Assembly (NCBI GenBank): GCA_046153505.1
Contig: JBJXDT010000062.1
Coordinates: 1-37,982 of the forward strand
Length of the DNA stretch: 37,982 nt
Source of the DNA: JBJXDT01 sp046153505
Lineage (GTDB): Bacteria > Pseudomonadota > Gammaproteobacteria > Burkholderiales > Methylophilaceae
Direction: 5' to 3'
Shown here: one piece after another, positions 33,870 to 37,982 of the stretch
Numbering within the stretch: the stretch's first letter is position 1
Layout of the letters: the number at the start of each line of letters is the position of its first letter
Notes under the pieces: model-generated
What the model was told of the DNA's origin: nothing
What the model saw: the letters and a program-made list of their open reading frames with translations, nothing else
Databases searched by the model: none
Program-made: the position numbers and the translations under genes

Positions 33870-35041
33870 TAAGCAAACACCTCAGGCTCCACTGTTTTTG
33901 CAGGTAATAAACTGTGTGGGTCAAGTGATTCTGGTACTGGAAGTGTTTTTGGAGCCTCTGGGCGGAAACCACCTTCACGGTTAAAAATACGCATTTGAAA
34001 CACATAGGCCAATACCTCTGCAACTGCTGAATAAAGGGCTTCTGGAATTTCATCACCAAGTTCAGCATGTGCAAATAATGCACGTGCTAATTTTGGAGCT
34101 TCCATGGTAAGTACTTTATGCTCAGCAGCGACTTCTCTAATTTTTAATGCAATAGCATCAGCACCTTTTGCAACCACCACTGGTGCTCGCATACCTTCTT
34201 CTTTGTATTTAATGGCAACTGCATAGTGTGTCGGGTTGGTAATAACGACATCTGCCTTCGGAATTTCCGACATCATGCGACGTTTGGCCATTTCACGTTG
34301 CTGCTGACGAACACGGGCTTTAATTTCTGGATTGCCTTCAGATTCTTTTGCTTCTTGACGCACTTCTTCTTTAGTCATTTTTAATTTATTTGCGTAATGA
34401 TAGAGTTGATATGGCACATCAATTGCTGCAATTAGCACCAATGCACCTACAACCGCTAAAAATCCCATTAGCATTAAATCACCCACACTAGAAATACTTG
34501 ATTTAATGGGCTGTGATGACAGTGATAATATAGGATCCATGTCATGTGAAATAACAGTGTAGGCAACTGTACCAACTAACATTGCTTTGATGATGGATTT
34601 AATCAGCTCAACAGCAGCTGTTTTAGATACCATGTTAGAGATACCACGCATTGGATTAAGTCTTCCAAAGTTTGGTACTAATGCTTTGCTACTAAATATC
34701 CAGCCGCCAATAAGCGCTGGTGAACCGATGGCGACCACCATTAAAAGTAGTGCAAATGGAGCGAATGCGGTAAGCAAAGCTAATATAGAACTTGAAATGT
34801 TAGCGAGTAGAAATCCTGAATCGAATGCAGCTGCACGATCCAGACTTAATCCAGCGCTTAAAGAGGTTTTAAGTGCATCACCAAGATGATTTTCGAGCAT
34901 GAGGAAGCCTAAGCCTGCGGCTAGCAATGTCGTGACTGTGGCCAACTCTTTCGAGCGAGGCACATCGCCTTCCTCACGCGCTTTTTCTAATCGCTTAGGG
35001 GAGGCCTGTTCTGTTTTTTCTAAATCACTGTCTTCAGCCAT
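33869..35041 (-). CDS. flhB: Flagellar type III export switch protein FlhB
   Basis: FlhB switches export from hook to filament substrates by self-cleavage. The 390-residue protein begins AEDSDLEKTEQASPKRLEKA, typical of the family. It has four membrane helices (about 33-50, 84-112, 142-162, 186-208) and the autocleavage site NPTH with Asn269, the same number as in Salmonella. A Pro-rich tail follows. It is the first gene of flhB-flhA-flhF-flhG-fliA-motC-motD. The ATG at 35041 follows AGGAAT-rich leader sequence. Confidence 0.97.
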   Translation of the reverse strand: MAEDSDLEKTEQASPKRLEKAREEGDVPRSKELATVTTLLAAGLGFLMLENHLGDALKTSLSAGLSLDRAAAFDSGFLLANISSSILALLTAFAPFALLLMVVAIGSPALIGGWIFSSKALVPNFGRLNPMRGISNMVSKTAAVELIKSIIKAMLVGTVAYTVISHDMDPILSLSSQPIKSSISSVGDLMLMGFLAVVGALVLIAAIDVPYQLYHYANKLKMTKEEVRQEAKESEGNPEIKARVRQQQREMAKRRMMSEIPKADVVITNPTHYAVAIKYKEEGMRAPVVVAKGADAIALKIREVAAEHKVLTMEAPKLARALFAHAELGDEIPEALYSAVAEVLAYVFQMRIFNREGGFRPEAPKTLPVPESLDPHSLLPAKTVEPEVFA

Positions 35042-35290
35042 CTTTAATTCCTGATTATTAGAAACTTGGTTTCATGGCGCCAAGTCATTAAAACCTTTTC
35101 TTACATGACGCTAATTATTAAGCGAGGCAAGCGGAATGTATCTTGAGAATAAAAGGGTGAAAACGGTCTTTTCTTACTATGTTTAATTGGAGGAAGGTTT
35201 GAAATTGGATAAAATTATAAAAATATTAAAATAATTTACTATTTAAAACAGTAGGTTATAAACTAAATATAAATTATTTTAAAAAATTAC

Positions 35291-35317
35291 TAAAGTTTTC
35301 TTAATCTATGACGTTAG
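35291..35317 (+). promoter_or_regulatory. Possible sigma-28 promoter upstream of flhDC
   Basis: TAAAGTTT (perfect -35), 11 bases, then GACGTTAG, which differs from the flgM -10 used here (GCCGTTAG) at one base. Total is 13 of 16 to the FliA consensus, but the -10 lacks the usually invariant second-position C. It lies 266 bases before flhD. Confidence 0.35.
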
Positions 35318-35422
35318 CGGTATATCTCATATTGCCGTTGAAAAAGGTTGAAATGAATTAAGTAAAGTTACCGTGCATGTTTAATGTGCAATTGAATTGT
35401 ATATATAGTATATCCATCCTAG

Positions 35423-35451
35423 TGTAGGTGTTTGTAAGACAAACACCTACA
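35423..35451 (+). repeat. Perfect 13-bp hairpin in the flhDC leader
   Basis: TGTAGGTGTTTGT and ACAAACACCTACA are perfect complements around the loop AAG, about 130 bases before flhD. No T-tract follows on either strand, so it is not a standard intrinsic terminator. Sequence after it is a short CGTC-type repeat (35456-35469). Confidence 0.8.
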
Positions 35452-35582
35452 TATTGTCGTCCGTCCGTCTTACATAAAATACCGACAAATTCCAATGTTT
35501 AGTTTATGAAAAAAGGCTCAAAGTACGTTCCATACCAGAAGTGCTTTATTAACGAGTTTTTTGAGAATAGTTAGGAAAAAAA

Positions 35583-35888
35583 ATGAGCGAAAATGAAATG
35601 ATGTCGGAAATTAAAGACGCAAATTTAAATTACTTAATGTTGGCGCAACAAATGATTCGCGCAGACAAAGCAACCGCAATTTTCCGTTTAGGCATTAGCA
35701 AAGATATTGCCGACTTGCTTGAAGGATTGAGCAATTTACAAATTCTTAAGCTCAGCAGCAACAACATGATGTTAGCGCGCTTTCGTTTTGAGGATGGCGC
35801 AATTTTGAGCATGCTTACAGACTACACAAAAGACCGTGCACTCGCAAATTCCCACAGTGCAATTTTATTATCAGGCCAAGCTGCGTAA
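35583..35888 (+). CDS. flhD: Flagellar master transcription activator subunit FlhD
   Basis: FlhD forms FlhD4C2 with FlhC and activates class II flagellar promoters. The 101-residue protein (E. coli 116-119) shows the family core: IKDANLNYLMLAQQMIRADK, then ATAIFRLGISKDIADLL, LKLSSNNMMLARFRF and the C-terminal AILLSGQ. TTAGGA lies before the ATG. It lacks the last 15 or so residues of the enteric protein. flhC follows after 40 bases. A very long leader precedes it. Confidence 0.95.
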   Translation: MSENEMMSEIKDANLNYLMLAQQMIRADKATAIFRLGISKDIADLLEGLSNLQILKLSSNNMMLARFRFEDGAILSMLTDYTKDRALANSHSAILLSGQAA

Positions 35889-35928
35889 TTATTGTCTAGA
35901 TTTTAAAGCTTTATTTAAGGAAAATATA

Positions 35929-36498
35929 ATGGAAAAGTCAAACGTTAAAAAAAGTGTTGTTGCTGAAGCTGAACAAATTCAGTTAGCGATTAAGATGATT
36001 AATCTAGGTGCTAGATTACAACTTTTAGAGGCACAAACGACTTTGTCTCGTGAGCGATTAATCAAGTTATATAAAGAACTTAAAGGCGTATCACCCCCTA
36101 AAGGCATGTTGCCATTTTCTACCGATTGGTTTTTGACCTGGCAGCCTAATATCCATTCTTCAATTTTTCTAAATATATACAATTATTTAGTAAAAAATGC
36201 GGAAGTAAGTGGAATTACAGCAATCATTAAAGCATATAGCTTATATTTGCAGCAGATTGATCACGATTCAGATGCTGAACCAGTCCTCTCAATGACACGT
36301 GCATGGACACTTGTGCGATTTGTAGATAGTAAAATGTTGAAATTGCAAAGTTGCAGCTGCTGTGGCGGTAATTTTGTGGTGAATGCATACGATTTAAACC
36401 AAAATTATCACTGCAACTTATGCCATATTCCATCACGTGCTGGCAAAACTAAAAAATCTAAAGAGTTAGCCTATAAGTTAGTGACTATTGCAGCATAA
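35929..36498 (+). CDS. flhC: Flagellar master transcription activator subunit FlhC
   Basis: FlhC is the zinc-containing DNA-binding partner of FlhD. The 189-residue protein (E. coli 192) has the N-terminal helical part with LARL-type INLGARLQLLEAQT, FSTDWFLTW and AWTLVRFVD. The zinc-site cysteines are Cys142, Cys145, Cys162 and Cys165 (SCSCCGGNF and YHCNLC). The ATG at 35929 with TAAGGA upstream is preferred over the longer open frame that runs back into flhD. The stop codon lies in the stem of a hairpin that includes the start of the next gene. Confidence 0.96.
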   Translation: MEKSNVKKSVVAEAEQIQLAIKMINLGARLQLLEAQTTLSRERLIKLYKELKGVSPPKGMLPFSTDWFLTWQPNIHSSIFLNIYNYLVKNAEVSGITAIIKAYSLYLQQIDHDSDAEPVLSMTRAWTLVRFVDSKMLKLQSCSCCGGNFVVNAYDLNQNYHCNLCHIPSRAGKTKKSKELAYKLVTIAA

Positions 36499-36510
36499 AG
36501 TTGCTTTATG
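36494..36510 (+). promoter_or_regulatory. Translational-coupling hairpin between flhC and the methyltransferase gene
   Basis: CATAAAG (containing the flhC stop TAA) pairs perfectly with CTTTATG (containing the next gene's ATG) around the loop TTG. No Shine-Dalgarno sequence is visible for the downstream gene, so its translation probably depends on ribosomes finishing flhC. Confidence 0.6.
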
Positions 36511-37380
36511 GGAACCGCATTCAATCCCTTCGATAAGAATCCCCGCTTGCAAAATGCTACTGACTTATTTGCTAAAGTGACGATTAGACAGGGGATTTTT
36601 TCTTGCTTTAACCATAGATTCGCTAAGCTTCATCGGGTGCCTGCCGCTACCGCGATTTTGGTGCAGATGGTGGCTGCTTTAACGGTATTGATGTGTGTAC
36701 TCTCGATTTATTTTTTCGAACCGATTAAATTCTCAATCTTCTCATTAGTGTTGATGCAAGCAATCATTGCTTCTATCTATAGCAATTTAGTAGGCATGGC
36801 TCGTTGGTGGAACTGGATACACTTTTGTTTTCCGCTTGGCCTATGGGTGATGTCAATGTGGCAAGTCCCTAATGAGCTTTATCTTGCTGGGTTTTTGATA
36901 ACATTAAGTCTGTATTGGACCACATTTCGAACTCAAGTACCTTTTTACCCATCGCGTCCGATTGTTTGGCAGAAGGTTGCGGAACTCTTGCCAACGGATA
37001 AAGCAATTCGCTTGATTGATATTGGAAGTGGGCTGGGTGACTTGTCTATGCATATTTCAAGAGCAAGACCATTAAGCCAAATTGAAGGTATAGAAATTGC
37101 GCCTTTGCCATGGTTAGTAAGCATGTTACGTGCTAATTTGAGTCGTTCTAAGGCTATATTTAAACTAGGCGATTATAACCAGCTAGATTTTTCACAATAC
37201 GATATTGTTTTCGCCTACTTGTCACCCGCAGCCATGCCCGCATTGTGGCAAAAAGCGCAACAGGAAATGCGAACTGGATGCTTGCTGCTGAGCTATGAGT
37301 TCCTAATACCTAACATTGTGCCTAGTTTTTGCATTGCAGGCAAAGCTGGAGCGCCAGAAATTTATGGCTGGAAAATTTAA
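36508..37380 (+). CDS. Membrane-bound class I SAM-dependent methyltransferase (FAM173-like), unknown target
   Basis: I recognise the fold but not a named gene. The 290-residue protein has four predicted membrane helices (about 48-70, 74-96, 102-118, 122-140). A cytoplasmic seven-strand methyltransferase domain follows, with motif I LIDIGSGLGDLS (169-180), acidic motif II GIEIAPLPWLV (194-204), and GDYNQLDFSQYDIVFAYLSP (221-240) for the later strands. The EIxPxPWLV block and the D...LDxSxYDIVF..L.P block resemble, from memory, the FAM173 family (ATPSCKMT/ANTKMT), membrane lysine methyltransferases of carrier and ATP-synthase c proteins. It lies between flhC and motA, starts 9 bases after flhC and lacks its own ribosome-binding site. 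A role in methylating a flagellar or other inner-membrane protein is a guess. Confidence 0.75.
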   Translation: MGTAFNPFDKNPRLQNATDLFAKVTIRQGIFSCFNHRFAKLHRVPAATAILVQMVAALTVLMCVLSIYFFEPIKFSIFSLVLMQAIIASIYSNLVGMARWWNWIHFCFPLGLWVMSMWQVPNELYLAGFLITLSLYWTTFRTQVPFYPSRPIVWQKVAELLPTDKAIRLIDIGSGLGDLSMHISRARPLSQIEGIEIAPLPWLVSMLRANLSRSKAIFKLGDYNQLDFSQYDIVFAYLSPAAMPALWQKAQQEMRTGCLLLSYEFLIPNIVPSFCIAGKAGAPEIYGWKI

Positions 37381-37532
37381 ACTTAAACGAATAATTTACG
37401 AATAGTTAGTATTCAAATTTAAATAGCAAACAGCCTTTTATTCAAACGATTGATTTCATGCCGTGCTTGTTATTCTGAGACTAATTAAAACAGATAAAGA
37501 AACTTAGTTTCCCATTTATGGAGCATTGAATC

Positions 37533-37982
37533 ATGTTTGTGATTATTGGTTACGTTATTGTGCTTGGTGCAGTATTTGGCGGATATGCTTTAGCGGGCGG
37601 GCACTTGGGCGCGTTATGGCAACCGTTGGAATTACTAATGATTTTTGGCGGTGCTCTGGGTGCATTCGTTGTAGGTAATGACTCAAAAGCAATTAAAGCA
37701 ACTTTAAAAGCCTTGCCGACCTTATTCAAAGGTTCTAAATATAACAAAGCGCTTTATAGGGATTTACTAGCGTTGATGTTTGAAATTCTTAGTAAAATTC
37801 GCAAAGACGGCATGATGTCGATTGAGAACGACGTTGAAAATCCAGAAGCCAGCGCCTTGTTTAGTAAGTACCCGAAAATTCTGCACGATCATCATTTGGT
37901 AGAGTTTATCTGTGATTATTTACGATTGATGGTGTCTGGCAATATGGATGCCTTTCAAGTAGAAAATCTGATGGATAACGAG
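37533..37982 (+). CDS. motA: Flagellar motor stator protein MotA (3' end outside window)
   Basis: MotA with MotB forms the ion-driven stator that turns the flagellum. The first 150 residues are present and the frame stays open to the window end. It begins MFVIIGYVIVLGAVFGGYAL (first membrane helix) and has GGHLGALWQPLELLMIFGGA and GAFVVGNDSKAIKATLKAL (second helix and following loop), all typical of enteric-type MotA. The next residues form the cytoplasmic torque domain (YRDLLALMFEILSKIRKDG). GGAG lies 9 bases before the ATG. The upstream gap (37381-37532) contains a 13-base palindrome GAAACTTAGTTTC at 37499-37511, but no clear sigma-28 promoter. Confidence 0.96.
   Translation, partial: MFVIIGYVIVLGAVFGGYALAGGHLGALWQPLELLMIFGGALGAFVVGNDSKAIKATLKALPTLFKGSKYNKALYRDLLALMFEILSKIRKDGMMSIENDVENPEASALFSKYPKILHDHHLVEFICDYLRLMVSGNMDAFQVENLMDNE

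Larger units (their letters stand above)
35042..35582. promoter_or_regulatory. AT-rich divergent regulatory region between flhB and flhD
   Basis: This 541-base gap has no gene. Visible elements are a hairpin in the flhB leader (ACTTGG/CCAAGT, 35064-35085) and a near-palindrome CGCTAATTATTAAGCG (35109-35124). A possible sigma-28 promoter lies at 35291-35317, a TATA-like stretch at 35401-35414 and a perfect 13-bp hairpin at 35423-35451. It should contain the promoters for flhB (leftward) and flhDC (rightward). The long flhD leader suggests post-transcriptional control, as known for enteric flhDC. Confidence 0.6.

Noticed and set aside
35401..35414. TATA-like stretch in the flhDC leader as a sigma-70 promoter
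   Set aside because: TATAGT is a fair -10, but the -35 at 17 bases (TTAATG) matches poorly; not listed as a promoter by itself.
36627..36655. Sigma-28-like site inside the methyltransferase gene that could drive motA (TAAGCTTC, GCCGCTAC)
   Set aside because: Only 11 of 16 matches, and about 880 bases from motA; too weak against the clear sites elsewhere.

Overview
The window is one large, nearly uninterrupted flagellar and chemotaxis locus from a moderately AT-rich betaproteobacterium. The best guess is a methylotroph of the Methylophilaceae (Methylotenera/Methylophilus group). That guess rests on the FlhDC master regulator combined with FlhF/FlhG and MotCD, the beta/gamma-type FlgJ with a muramidase domain, and above all a formaldehyde-activating-enzyme (Fae) homologue inside the chemotaxis genes. 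The genus is an inference. No tRNA, rRNA, CRISPR array, insertion sequence or prophage was seen.

Layout. (1) 1-6924, + strand: 3' part of a poly-HAMP chemoreceptor, a Fae homologue, cheR-cheD-cheB, then cheY-cheZ behind a clear sigma-28 (FliA) promoter. (2) 7036-12850, + strand: a degenerate HD-GYP protein, then fliL-fliM-fliN-fliO-fliP-fliQ-fliR (switch and export gate). (3) 12859-22742, - strand: flgB-flgC-flgD-flgE-flgF-flgG-flgH-flgI-flgJ (rod, hook, rings), then flgK-flgL with their own sigma-28 promoter. (4) 22957-24591, + strand: flgA, flgM, flgN, with sigma-28 promoters before flgA and flgM. (5) 24588-35041, - strand: a GAF-PAS-PAS-GGDEF-EAL protein and the operon flhB-flhA-flhF-flhG-fliA-motC-motD. 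(6) 35042-37982, + strand: a long AT-rich leader, flhD-flhC, a membrane-bound methyltransferase and the start of motA.

How it works together. FlhDC should switch on the basal body, export and fliA genes. FliA, held in check by FlgM, then fires late promoters, of which I can read four in sense orientation (cheY, flgK, flgA, flgM). CheR, CheB and CheD set receptor adaptation, and the receptor here ends in a CheR-docking pentapeptide. CheY-P acts on FliM/FliN and is removed by CheZ. FlhF/FlhG control flagellar site and number, and two stator systems (MotAB and MotCD) are implied. Genes for CheA, CheW, FliC, FliD and FliE-FliK are not in the window.

Most interesting points: a four-helix membrane methyltransferase, resembling FAM173-type lysine methyltransferases, locked between flhC and motA with its start codon in a hairpin formed with the flhC stop; the Fae homologue with a C-terminal extension inside the chemotaxis genes; an almost perfect sigma-28 promoter antisense to flgF; an FlhG whose nucleotide-binding motifs are lost; an eight-HAMP receptor with strict 44/46-residue periodicity; and a duplicated N-terminal motif in FliN.
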